Part shown: in pieces, positions 36,291 to 47,139 of the stretch
Numbering within the stretch: position 1 is the first letter of the stretch
Layout: every line of letters begins with the position of its first letter
Assembly: GCA_032622095.1 (NCBI GenBank)
Contig: CP136064.1
Span: 44,594,989 to 44,658,988, forward strand
Origin: Siphonodentalium dalli
Lineage: Eukaryota; Mollusca; Scaphopoda; Gadilida; Siphonodentaliidae
Direction: 5' to 3'
Length of the DNA stretch: 64,000 bases
Made by a program: the position numbers and the translations under genes
The notes under the pieces: generated by a model
The model's database searches: none
Seen by the model: the letters and a program-made list of their open reading frames with translations, nothing else
Told to the model about the DNA's origin: nothing

Positions 36291-36764
36291 CAGAGAGGAT
36301 ATACATGTACTGTGCGCACCAGTGTAATTAACAAGAGCTTCAATGTCAACAACAACACCGTAAACAATGAACTGACGCCGCGCAGTGACGGATGATCACA
36401 TATCTACAATTCCAACTTTACAATTACACGGACAAATTCATCCCGTGTTTATCAATGTTCAATGAAACGTGTGGATATGAGACATTGTCATCATTCGCCA
36501 TGTTATCGTCAAGTTATTTGCGACAATTTACCGGGAGTACACTATTGGTTGGATGTTCTTATCAAACTATCTTTGGCTGACTCACTGATATTGATACTAA
36601 GACAGTGTCGTGATACCAGTATACAGTTTGATGCATCATGCTTTAAAATTTCATGGAAAATGTGCGACTACAGGAGAACATTGTCGCCAAGTCATCGCGC
36701 ACAATTATTATGGGATCTACTGTTGTCTTGAAGGTTCCAATCCCAACTAGCTGTTATTGATATA
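36291..36764. other. Non-coding stretch
   Basis: No supported gene between LINE-4 and the next MITE. Open frames 36392-36580 and 36462-36731 have no recognisable domain. Confidence 0.4.
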
Positions 36765-37281
36765 CAGTACCAGTCAAAAGACGTAGTATATCAAGCGCGA
36801 TATTTTCGCGCCCAATATCGCAATAATATTGCAAGTGGAAACGCGTATAAGCATGTCGCTTGTGATATTATTGCAATATTTTGCGCTTAATATCTCAATA
36901 TTTTGCGCTTAATATTGCGACATCTTGCGCTCAAAATTGTGACATTTAAATCAAATAATTGCTTCTTCTATATTGTTTATTGTATAAATAGAGACAATGT
37001 TTTAGATATGTATATAATTATAGTTGTAAATGCTATATGTACACTATATGTACACTATATGTACACTATATGCACAGTATTTATCTAATATAAATATAAC
37101 ACTATCGGGTCTGTATGAAATTTAGCGTGCTTAGTATTGCAATAGTTTGCGTTCAATATTGCAATAATAAGCGCGACAGAATTTTGGTAGTGTGCCATAA
37201 TCACGCCTTTTTCTAAATTAAGCACGCTCAATATCGCAATAAAGGTGCGCCTAAAAATACCACTTCCTCTGACTGGTACTG
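36765..37281. mobile_element. Tc1/mariner-type MITE, 517 bp
   Basis: Left end 'cagtaccagtcaaaag', right end complement of 'cagtaccagtcagagg', TA on both flanks (36763-36764 and 37282-37283). The 'cagtaccagtcaaaag' terminus resembles common Tc1/mariner ends. The interior is dense in 'gcgcaatattgc'-like words in both orientations and holds an 11-12 bp tandem ('ctatatgtaca', 37038-37075). No transposase frame. Confidence 0.85.
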
Positions 37282-37283
37282 TA

Positions 37284-38452
37284 TTGTCATGATGTACGGA
37301 TTCACCTGTTATATCAAAAACTGTGTTTACAAGTGACTGGACAATTTCACGCCTTACATGTTACCAAAAAGTATGCCATTAAGATATTTTACTTTTACAT
37401 GTACATAAATTTGAGTTTTAACTGTGAAACATGTAGCTTTGTTCTTTTTATGGCTTAAAGGGCATGCCGATTCATGTTATAGAATGGTCGAAATTAGTAT
37501 TACTCATAACTGAATAGTGATGGGTTGGCTTATCAGCTATTACTAGTATCTTTTTTTATTTACAGCCATATTTATACAGTAGTTAGTGAAAGGCGAACAC
37601 ATTACGCGTGCGCAGCCTTTTCCGGATTAAATTCTACGAGGCAGATAACAAGCTTGATCCTCTGCAAACTGCAAAGTTTCATAAGTATTGTCTATCACTT
37701 TATGCATTGAGGATTTACATTTCATCAAAACTATGATCGTAATATAAGAACTAAGATGTATTTTTCAGTTACGAATAATACTAGTTTCGACCATTTAAAA
37801 ACATATGAATCGTAATGCCTACCGGGAAATCATATTGTCACCATGGGAACCTGGCTAATTCTATGATAAATTAGCAAATTAAGAGCAAAAATTTGGTGTT
37901 GACCCATGAAAAATACCATTGGTCTGACCTTTATTAGTTACGGTCTTGATATTAATTAAACGGTGCTGAATCGTAAAAAATACAGTTATTGGTTACGGTC
38001 TCTGCCCGTTACTTAAACGGTTTTATACCGTGGAACATGCTACGGTCTGACCGTATATATTTTTAACGGTCAAATGTTGGCAGCGATGTTGCGCGGTATC
38101 AGACCGTTGGAACGACGGTATTTTTTCTAGCAGTCTATATACTATTTGTAAAATAATACTATTTTGAACATGAGTATTGTACAGTTCACTTTGATCACTC
38201 TACCTGAGTGTTTCACATCACTTTTATGTATTGATGACTCGAAGCCAGTCTATATAAAACCAATCTTACTTCCTTACAGCAGAATATTGCCGCTGTTATG
38301 ATATAATAAAACTCGTTAGAAGTAGTGAAACACGGCCGATTTCTGGTGGCGCAGCATAAATCTCAACACCGCATACGTGGCATTGTCAACGCCGAAAATG
38401 TGGCTCCACAATATAAATAGAGGATACAACTCGACCCAGTTTATAGCGTTCG
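37284..38452. other. Non-coding stretch
   Basis: No gene found. At 37915-38120 many 'acggt' words recur in both orientations ('ggtctgacc', 'ttacggtct', 'ataccgt'), probably a decayed foldback. Confidence 0.4.
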
Positions 38453-38459
38453 ATGTGGC

Positions 38460-38700
38460 GTGTATACATGTATATATCCGCCCGAACATTATTCATTCTT
38501 TATATTCCAGAATATCGTATGCTTCTGTCTGAGATTAATCTCATGGGATAAAGCTATCCGGATGATTCGGTGTAGGTGTAAATGGACGTACATGTATCCG
38601 CCCGAACATTATTCATTCTTGTTTTACTTCAGAATATCGCATGGTTCTGTCTGAGATGTATCTCACGGGATAAAGCAATCCGGATGGTCATAGGAGTTTT
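38460..38700 (+). repeat. ~121-bp tandem duplication
   Basis: Two direct copies (38460-38580 and 38581-38700) share 'atccgcccgaacattattca', 'cagaatatcg.atg.ttctg', 'gggataaagc' and 'atccggatg'. Open frames over them simply repeat the same text. Confidence 0.85.
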
Positions 38701-38977
38701 CTTCCTTGTCATGATCCCTGCATTCCATTTTGGTGAGCTCATTTTATTAATACCGGCACTCTTTTTCGAAGAAATGCATGAGAGTGGTACGCTGAATTAG
38801 CTGTGTCCGTCTGTCCGTATGTACACCGGTCAACTCAGCCATGGGTTATAGGATCGGAATGATATTTGGCATGGATGTTCGCCATCAAAACATTGTCCAC
38901 ATACCTTGTTAGCGTTTTCCATTCGTGAGTTATCATTATAATACTCATGTTTAACTGCAAATAAAGATGTTATCATA

Positions 38978-39189
38978 CAGTAATGCCATCAATAATCGAC
39001 TCCTTAATCAAGCAGAATTATGGGTAATTTATCAGGATTTAGTCGGAAATATGGCTTGTTGCCATTCATCGGAAAGATCTATGTGAGAGCTTTCCGATGA
39101 ATAGCAACAAGCCATATTTCCGACTACATCCTGAAAGATTACCCATAATTTTGCTGTGGTTAAGGAGTCGATTATTTAGGGAATTACTG
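38978..39189. mobile_element. Palindromic TA-flanked MITE, occupied site in copy A
   Basis: A 212-bp palindrome. Ends are 'cagtaatgcc' and 'gaattactg', arms include 'aataatcgactccttaa', 'gcagaattatgggtaa' and 'gtcggaaatatggcttgttg', with TA on both sides (38976-38977, 39190-39191). The related sequence at 39985-40130 reads 'ataaagattttatcaTA' straight into 'tctctgtcat' and so preserves the empty site. A left-truncated copy starts duplication copy B. Confidence 0.88.
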
Positions 39190-39847
39190 TATCTCTGTCA
39201 TATACATTGTAAGACTTCAATATTGGCATATTATTGGGCAGTGAGATCTGTTGGAATATTGATCCAAGATAATTAATATTCGTCTCACTGTCCAGTCAGG
39301 ATGCGTAATTCCCGGATAATACTCATGTTTATCTATCATTTCCTATGAAATTCCCTGATAAAATTGGCGATAACGAATTGGCGATAAAAACGTCTGTATC
39401 GTTACCGCAGTTGCGATACAAGGCGTTCGGGACGTCGTTGACTGGTTCAAAATTATGAATGAACTGACGTCACGTCAATCGCGTGAAAAATCCAAACGAC
39501 ATTCCAACTTACATTCTTGCGTACTATAAACAACTAGCTCCTAGGTTTTTATTGCCTACCATCATGGGTATTATGGTATAACATGTCACAAAGTAACTAA
39601 TATGTATTTGTTGAGTATTTATAACAAATTATATAAAACAATCAGGTGTAAGAGATTTTTTCCATTAAATTCAATTTCCGTTAGGCATATTCCCGTGAGC
39701 TTGCAGGTTGGGAGAATTTAGCAAAGCGAACTTTGCAGGTTGGGAGAATTTGCACAAGAACGCTAATCGTCTAACACAATTCCAACAATTTAGGCATTTA
39801 AGAAACTCATAAAATGTTATTTTTTCGTGGATTTTGTCACACCAATG

Positions 39848-39996
39848 GTAGATAACGTGTTATATACACACTGTGTTTGTAACGATTCATGTATCGCGAC
39901 AAGATCGCCTCGTCTCTATATGGCCACGAAAACTAGCCTCGTCGCGATGCATGAATCGATACAAACACATTGTGTATATAACACATATTTATCTAC
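39848..39996. repeat. Foldback palindrome
   Basis: Arms 39848-39900 and 39941-39996 are inverted copies ('gtagataacgtgttatatac', 'cgattcatg.atcgcgac') around a 40-base loop. It abuts the second copy of the MITE flanking sequence. Confidence 0.8.
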
Positions 39997-40129
39997 AAAT
40001 AAAGATTTTATCATATCTCTGTCATATACATTGTAAGACTTCGATATTGGCATATTTTTGGGCAGTGAGATCTGTTTGAACATTGAACCAAGATAAAATT
40101 AATATTCATCTCACTGTCCAATGAGGATA

Positions 40130-40995
40130 TATAATACCCGGACAAAGGAATAGCGGCGAGACTCCTTTGACCGGGAATAAGAGGCAGTTCCTTTCCAACT
40201 GCCGAACGCTGAGGACGCGATGTGACCCTCTGTTGTAATGTTTTCTTTGTTGTGTATATAAAGTCTTGAAATTTCAACTTCTGGAGGGATCTGTTATTCC
40301 CAGGCTCTAACGCTCGGGCCAGAGTGTAACCACATCAAGTTGAACTGATATCAATTTGGTATGGATGTTCACAATCACAATGAGGTTCAATGACGTGTTG
40401 GCGATGTTCGCAATTGTTTTCCCTTTAGAGCCATTCTCCTCAAAATCAGGATCCGCCCTGCGCATGTTTCAAGTTTGCACCGTCCGTCTGTAATTGGTTT
40501 TATCTACGTCATGTTATCATCAACAATTTGCTGCACATATTTTTAGATGCTGTGTTTGACAAACCAATCAAAGCTGTAATATAATATATTTTCAAGGTAT
40601 CATAAACGCAAGATTGTGGGTCCCCGACAAGAAGCCAGTTGATACTAGAAAATGCAAATGTGGCTGCTTTGATACAATAAATAAAGGTGAGAAATATATG
40701 TATTTTCTGGCAATAAGATGATCATAAACAGGCGTTTCACAGTAAGTAACTAAAGGTGAATGATGGAAACACCACCCCAGTATATGTTTCAATCATTTCG
40801 ACGTCATGTATACAGTTGTATATCTAGTTCTAGATAGCTATTTTCAAGCCGGTATGGTTGAAGGTACGGGTTAAACATCTGCCGATCATGATCGGCCTCT
40901 CGTTTCAAATGTTCGCACATTAGTGAGACAAACTGCCTTCGGTTTTACCATATTAGCAATGGATCATCAAAAAAACACTCGTGTCCCATACTTAA
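40130..40995. other. Non-coding upstream region of the membrane ORF, copy A
   Basis: No gene found. Shared with copy B (55260-56091) with small indels. A promoter cannot be assigned from sequence alone. Confidence 0.4.
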
Positions 40996-41202
40996 CCCTT
41001 TCAGTGCCAAGTCCGATTTTTGTATCAACCCATATTGCCTTGATCATTTTTCAAATTTATTGATTATAATAATGTGATACATTGATGGAAAGAGCTCTAA
41101 GAGCTCTTTCCATCAATGTATCACATTATTATAATCAATAAATTTGAAAGATGATCAAGGAAATATGGGTTGATACAAAAATCGGACTTGGCACTGAAAG
41201 GG
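40996..41202. mobile_element. Palindromic TTAA-flanked MITE (piggyBac-like), copy A
   Basis: A 207-bp near-perfect palindrome starting 'ccctttcagtgccaagtccg' and ending with its complement, centred on 'agagctctaagagctct'. TTAA stands on both sides (40992-40995 and 41203-41206). CCC ends plus TTAA target duplication is the signature of piggyBac elements. It sits 36 bp upstream of the membrane ORF's first ATG. Confidence 0.87.
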
Positions 41203-41238
41203 TTAAGAATAACCGAGGTCCTATTTATCTAAAAATAT

Positions 41239-41985
41239 ATGACTCAAATAAGTATTTTTACCACTAAATGTCCACATAAGAGCATTTATCAGATTAATTT
41301 ATCGACCTATTGCGATGCCAGGAATAGGACCGGGTGTAACAACAGTGTGCATTACTTCAAGCTTCAAACAAACAGGACTCTAACTTGTAAATTGTGTCTT
41401 TTCGCAGGAACCTATGAAGAAACAGAAATGGTTAGATACAAGCATGTTTATATCAACACAACGAAACAAACCATGTACATGTGGACTCTCACAGCTGGGG
41501 CCGCCATCGCACTCTATGAGACCATCGGCTACCTTATAGCATTGGTTACCAAACGGAAACTGCGGTGGTCATCACTGGTTCTGTTCATACTCAACTTCTA
41601 TCCTCATTATTATTCCTGGTGGGGATTCTTCGGGTATTACAACGACGACTATTACGACCAGTTTCACCACCAACTATTCTTCTCCGTCACAGAGATCGTC
41701 AGCACGTGCGTCATTCTGTATTTGTGTAATAAAGACAACAACGTGACGTCATTAGGACTTATTCTGATCGTTGGAATCAGCGTCGTCCATTTGCTAGTGA
41801 GTGGCTCAGACCAAATGTTTGTTCACCTGTTCGCATTCCAAGGAAAAACACACCACAGATCGCGTGACATAGGTTTAGCCATCTCGGACGTCGCTAATAT
41901 GCTCACCCCTATTATCATGATGAGCTGGCGATTAACTAGTTGCAAAACGCGTCACGTGACCAGCCATATATATGTATCGTCTTAA
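41239..41985 (+). CDS. Unrecognised multipass membrane protein, copy A
   Basis: An open frame of 248 codons that I cannot assign to a named family. Residues 1-79 are polar with seven Cys. Then come about five hydrophobic segments: 80-103, 112-133, 146-163, 170-189 and 211-230. The loop between segments 2 and 3 is aromatic and acidic (YYNDDYYDQFHHQ). 'SGSDQMFVHLFAF' and 'KTHHRSRDIGLAISD' follow. Basic 'TKRKLR' sits between segments 1 and 2. The ATG at 41239 is the first in frame. However, 'tcttttcgcag' ending at 41407 looks like a splice acceptor, so residues 57-248 may be a 3' terminal exon of a larger gene. The second copy at 56335-57081 encodes an identical protein although five bases differ, which supports real coding function. 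Function unknown. Confidence 0.6.
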   Translation: MTQISIFTTKCPHKSIYQINLSTYCDARNRTGCNNSVHYFKLQTNRTLTCKLCLFAGTYEETEMVRYKHVYINTTKQTMYMWTLTAGAAIALYETIGYLIALVTKRKLRWSSLVLFILNFYPHYYSWWGFFGYYNDDYYDQFHHQLFFSVTEIVSTCVILYLCNKDNNVTSLGLILIVGISVVHLLVSGSDQMFVHLFAFQGKTHHRSRDIGLAISDVANMLTPIIMMSWRLTSCKTRHVTSHIYVSS

Positions 41986-44049
41986 GGAGTAGGTACCTTT
42001 AAATCGGGAGTGACTGCTTCTGAGTGAATGTTTTCACGCAAGAGCATGCTTCGTCAATAATCTCTAAATCTGGCAGTTTGGCCATATTTGGAGAAAGGAA
42101 AGACATGGAAGTCACTTAATAGTGTATAAGTATGCAAGTTAACCTCAATTGACCTTTTAGTTGCGGTTAGAGTGGAGCCTGCATGGGGTTAGCATACTAT
42201 AGAACTTAGCAGATTTAGCTTACTTTGTGATCGTAAATCACTCTCATAGTTTCTTTCCTCCATTTATGTTTTATGTTATTCTGTTGAAAATAGATACCTA
42301 TGTCTTTGTCGGAAGTAAACACATTGTCTGCCAAAATTGCAAATCGTTTGCTTGAATTGAAACACATTCCATTTGCGTAAAATATAAAGGAGATTGGGGG
42401 ATATGTTTTAATTTATTAAACCTCCTCAACAAAGAGATAGGTGTACACAATAATGTTAACACGATGGCGGCTAAACGTATACTTACATGGTGAGGTTTTT
42501 TTTATTTGTATTGCCTTCCAGAGAGGTTGATGGGATTAATTATGTGCCCAAATCGTGCTTCTCTTGTTTTATCTTATTTTTTTTCAGTCTGTCGTCTGCT
42601 GTTACCAGAATAACCCTCAACATGAATATTAGACGATTCCAATGAAGACTTTTATAACTGAATGAGAGAATATATTTAGCATAGAAAATGTGTATTTTCT
42701 GGACCGCTGTTTAGTTTGGCTGAAGGTTTTTCAAGAGTTGTCTATCTTGGAAACGCGCTAACAGATAACGGTTGGTGCCTTAATTTCCACGTGCATTTTG
42801 TTCAACTGTAAATATTTATTGCAGTCCTATCTCACCGTATATATATGGATTGTTCAAGTACATATATACCAGTACGCGAAAAATAGGAATATACAAATGT
42901 TGATGGAAACTATTAAATAAAACGCGCACGGAAAGGCGCAAACGGTTATCTCACAGGTGTGTGCGTTCCAGGATAGACAACTCTTGAACAATATACGAAG
43001 ACAACACTTACAAATTCACTTTAGATTGTTATTCAATCAATTATATTGATGGAGCTGTAAATAATCTCGACTAACGGGGTGTCTATAAGGTGCGAGTGGC
43101 AGCTTTATGTTATCATGCCACATTGAGTCATTCTCACACGAAAATTGTTATAAGCGTTCATAACTTCATACACCTGATTGTGGTCCGCCTGGTAACTAGG
43201 AAATTTGATTATATTTGTCATTATCACCGAATCTGCTATAGCCATGGATGACAAAAAAACAACGCCCCTTATAACTTTAAAAACTGAATGACGAATCCGG
43301 TCAATTAGATCGGACCAATGGGCCCATTAATATGAGGTTTTCATGAATGATCAGAAAGAGAGGATCTACAACGAGTCCCCAGTTTATATCGGAATTTACA
43401 ATTCGGCGAGGTCCATACCTAATTTACTGGACGAGTTTTGTAAATTCCGCTATAAACTGGAGACGATTATTATATTTATTACATGATCCAAAACCTCGAT
43501 AAAACATACTTAAATCAACAAATGGGACGTGAAACTAACATCAGCTTCTATATGGCATGCGATGACATTTCACGTAACTATGCGTTGCTTGTGCGCGTAA
43601 AGAAATAGTTCCAGATAAATAAAGACTCGTTGACGTATTTAATGGCGTAAATTTAATGAAATAACTTTTTAAACTCTTCATTCATTAGAGTTTGTTGTAA
43701 AATATTGGAAGCTATAATTTTTAGGATTAGGATTTGACATCATGTATAGTGACACAACTAGCCATTTACGCCTATAGTCTTCGTATAAATGGTCATGATC
43801 TGGTGAATTTAGCCTGAAATGTTCATGATACTATACTCCCGGTTGCCAATTTGTCTGACATTTTCAATTTGTGTAGTCCAGTTATGCATGACATGAGAGG
43901 TATATGTCATGGCAACAAGAATAATGCGTGTTTGATGCAGGTTCCTGTCAAATTATAACTATATAGACGACATTGAAAGGAGTATAATCCCTGAAATGGC
44001 GGTTATCTTGTCCACCATATTGTCTGATACATACACGTACACATTTTGA
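41986..44049. other. Non-coding 3' flank of the membrane ORF, copy A
   Basis: No gene found. 41986-43526 shows no difference from copy B by eye. A stretch near 42605-42690 resembles 13555-13640. A short inverted pair ('ccagtttatatcggaattta' near 43380 and its partner near 43440-43460) is present. Confidence 0.45.
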
Positions 44050-45000
44050 AAGTCGAAATAGTTTGAGCAGACATCCTAACAAACAATGAAAGTGTCAATA
44101 ACACTGTAGCTCAACCTGGAGAGGGGGTAATCGTGTGTTACAGTCAATTGAGTGACCATGAATGCGTAAAGTTGAAATGTCTAAGTAATACTTGATATCA
44201 TCTTGAAAAGATAAATCTACAATAAACTCCAAGATGGCAACTGGCGTCCATGTTTTCCAATAAAATTCAAAAACATTTCACAGCTCCAATCTATTAGATC
44301 AATATCAAGATCAATATGCAGTTTGATGACGATCGGATCAGGGAAGTGGACTGTAGGGTGTGCCAAAGGATTTAGGCAAGCAAATAGTAAAATCCAAATT
44401 GGCTACCGGTGGCACGTTTTTTAACGAAATTCGGAAAAATTAGATTACTCCCATCTTGTGGTCATCCCGAAGATCCATGTGAAGTTTAGTGACGATCGGA
44501 CAAGTAGGGCGTAGGATGTCTGTATAGTCTACCAAAGGATTTAGTCATACAAAGAGTAAAATCCATGATGGCCGCCAGCGGCCACGTTTTTATCAGCATG
44601 ACCTCAAAATGACTCGTTCCCATCTACATGTCAATCAATATTAACACCCACGATAAATTTCATGATGATCAGAAGAATACCACGGCCTGTAACCGGTGCT
44701 AATAAACTGCATTTTCAAATCCAAGATGGCCACTAGTCGCCACATTTTTGTTTTCCGAATGACCCCAAGATGACTCGTTTCCCATCTACATGTCAATACC
44801 AACAGCTATGACAAATTTCATAATGAACCGACAGAAAGTACGACTGGTAGCCTGTGCCAAAGGATTTAGTATGTAAAGAGTAAAATCCATGGTGGCCATG
44901 TTTTATGGCCGAATCACCCCAAAATTACTCTTGCCCATTTACATGCCAATGTTAACATCCATGACAAATTGCACGGACGACAGATACCAACCCATGTAAA
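44050..45000 (+). repeat. ~170-bp satellite, copy A (about five units)
   Basis: Degenerate tandem units, each with 'ccaaaggattta', 'gtaaaatccaagatggc', a 'gccaccagcggccac'-type core, 'gaatgaccccaaaatgactc', 'cccatctacatgtcaat' and 'gacaaatttcatgatga'. Unit length is about 165-175 bp. A single minus-strand unit occurs near 715-860. Confidence 0.8.
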
Positions 45001-45154
45001 TTAAAGTTGAGCTAAAATGGATCAAGTGTAATCCTGGGGTAAGCACGTTGACCGACCTGGTTCCCGGACTAAAATTACAATTTTCACCATTTTCTTGCAT
45101 GTTTTTTGTGTGCGCATTTTTAGCCAAAAATAACGATTTCCCCTCCATGAAACG

Positions 45155-45560
45155 AATCAAAATTTAGGATATGTTATTCTGTGGTAATATTTAGCCATCA
45201 GGGACTCGTCTGTATCGGCAGATTTGTCTAATAACAAAATTCCAATTTTACACGTATTCCTGTATTTTGACCTAAATTGACGACTGTGGCATCCTGGGAT
45301 TCATGGAGATTTTGGATATGTTATTGTATGGGTTTAGTCACATTAAAACAAAAGACATGGCATAGCTATTTGTTCACGGTTGTGTGTTTCTTTTCATCAT
45401 ATTGTATTAATGGACTAATAAGGAACAGCAAAATTGACATAACAGCGATGATATAGGGCCACATATCAAATAGCTGCATAATTTTTTCCTCAAACCGGAT
45501 TTTGGATATGTTGTTCCCCGGATTCTGCCCGATAAGACAACACAAAAAACCCCAGCTTAT
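45155..45560 (+). repeat. Short tandem of 'ggatatgtt' units, copy A
   Basis: 'ttaggatatgttattctgtgg', 'ttttggatatgttattgtat' and 'ttttggatatgttgttcccc' recur at roughly 155-185 bp spacing, followed by similar text on integrals such as 'gtctaataacaaaattcc' and 'gcccgataagacaacac'. The minus-strand 66-codon frame here (45366-45566) is probably incidental, because its B counterpart differs by several amino acids. Confidence 0.45.
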
Positions 45561-46129
45561 TACCAATTTGGTATAGGTTCACCCCAATATCGAGCCTCCG
45601 TTTCAAAGCGAGTGTCTAGTTACACGGTTTCTGATGTATAAGGAGTGACATGGTGTCATGTCAGCGCTCTTGTTGACCAAATTCCGACATACATGTTTAC
45701 ATTACGTCAATTTACAGGATATAGCAATATAAATTTTATAAACTTCACTGCCCCCACTTGCCGTTTAATCTACGTTTCTTACAATCTCTTCCTCCCCAGA
45801 CTTCCCGGTGCACAGGAGTTCAACACGTGCTCTGATTATCAGCGTCCAGTATAGACAAGGTCACATATTTCCGAACACAACAACTATTTTGAACGTACTG
45901 TTTTGTTATGACCTATACGGATTAAAATATTACTGCACGTGCCTACTCATAAGACAGACATAATGCATGACTGTAGCAACTAATCATGATCCGGATTGTG
46001 ACGTGAGACGAGTCAATAAGAGGAATAAATCTAGCGAAATATTTCGAATTTGAATTTCTATTCTAAATTTTGGAACATTTCATTTTTAAATTCACGATGA
46101 ACAGCCAACGGGTATGTACTGGTTTTAAT

Positions 46130-46639
46130 ATATTGAGGACTCAAAGCCAATCTATATAAAACCAATATTACTTCCATCGTAGAATAGCATCTAGGTTAGC
46201 ATACATAGAACAAGTGTATGTCATAATTATGTTCTCTGAATTCCAAGATGTCCAGTTAAGATTCAGACCTGTATCTTTTTGTTCTAATTGATAATTATCC
46301 TAATAATTCCGCCACATAGAACAATGTTGCCATGGTAACGAATTCCAGTCCAATGGTGTCATATGAAGTATTCATAGTGTAGATAAGTTCCAATATGTCC
46401 CAAGTACCAAAATAGGCACAATGTCTGTAGAATATTTCACAAAGACAAGATTATATATAATTTACGATTTATGATGCAGATTTATTCTATTATAGAATTG
46501 ATTTTCCAATCGGACAGTGTTAGACATATATCCATAGTCTTAATAGTTGACCCGCATCGGAGATCCAAACTTTAAATATCAAATGTCTCAAAAATATAAA
46601 CAATGGACTTTCATATAGGACAACCTGGAAGTCGGGTCG
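46130..46639. other. Non-coding stretch, copy A
   Basis: No gene found. Nearly identical to 61255-61764. Confidence 0.4.
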
Positions 46640-47130
46640 TGGGGTGCCCATAGTGCCAAATCCCTGGACTGTACACACGAAGAAGCCGACACGAGAATGA
46701 TCTTATGTGCCGATTATGTTGACCCTGAAATTTATTCTCCAACTTTGAAGGGAAGGATCACAATAAAATCACCGGACACGGATGTGTTTGTTCTTTCTGT
46801 GCATTTCTGTTATCACTTCAGCAATGTCTGCATTTCTGTTATCACTTCAGCAACGTCTGCATTTCTGTTATCACTTCAGCAATGTCTCACAATTATGGTT
46901 CGAAACCGACATTTGAGAGAAGCTCCGTTACATGGAAATACACAGCACTGCACTGAAAATTTTTGTTGCAGTAATCTTTTAGCGTTGCATGCTCTCTCCG
47001 GTTGTGATGCAACATGGGTCATGTTTCGCGTAATTCAAATTGCTCACCACCTTTTGATGACCTGCTTCTTTAATCTTTCAAACTGTTGGTAAAAAATGCC
47101 TTTCATGTGCCAAAATAATTCCTACGAAAT
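46640..47130 (+). pseudogene. Decayed gene with FEN1/XPG-like motifs, copy A
   Basis: One frame reads 'CTHEEADTRMILCA', then 'GRITIKSPDTDVFVLSVHF' and later 'LLALHALSGCDATW'. The order E-A-D, D-x-D and G-C-D with Leu/His context resembles the acidic core of FEN1/XPG-type PIN nucleases. It also recurs in uncharacterised invertebrate proteins, so the fold call is an inference. Between the second and third motifs the frame runs through three 30-bp tandem repeats (46798-46890) and leaves the ancestral frame: a second frame reads 'SNVSQLWFETDI', more like the expected linker. Stops occur upstream near 46615 and downstream. No start or introns can be defined. Differences from copy B are mostly amino-acid changing, consistent with loss of constraint. 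Confidence 0.6.
46798..46890 (+). repeat. 30-bp triplet tandem repeat, copy A
   Basis: Three copies of 'tgcatttctgttatcacttc' plus 'agcaatgtc'. It interrupts the decayed nuclease-like frame, and copy B has the same three units (about 61923-62015). Confidence 0.9.
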
Positions 47131-47139
47131 ATAAAGACA

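Noticed and set aside
30739-36346. Long direct words flanking LINE-4 as proof of LTRs
   Set aside because: Only 20 bases, two mismatches, and the element has LINE coding domains. At most an imperfect target duplication.
45366-45566. Minus-strand 66-codon frame with a hydrophobic segment, present in both duplicates
   Set aside because: The copies differ by amino-acid changes, the frame overlaps a short tandem repeat, and there is no start context or homology. Probably chance.
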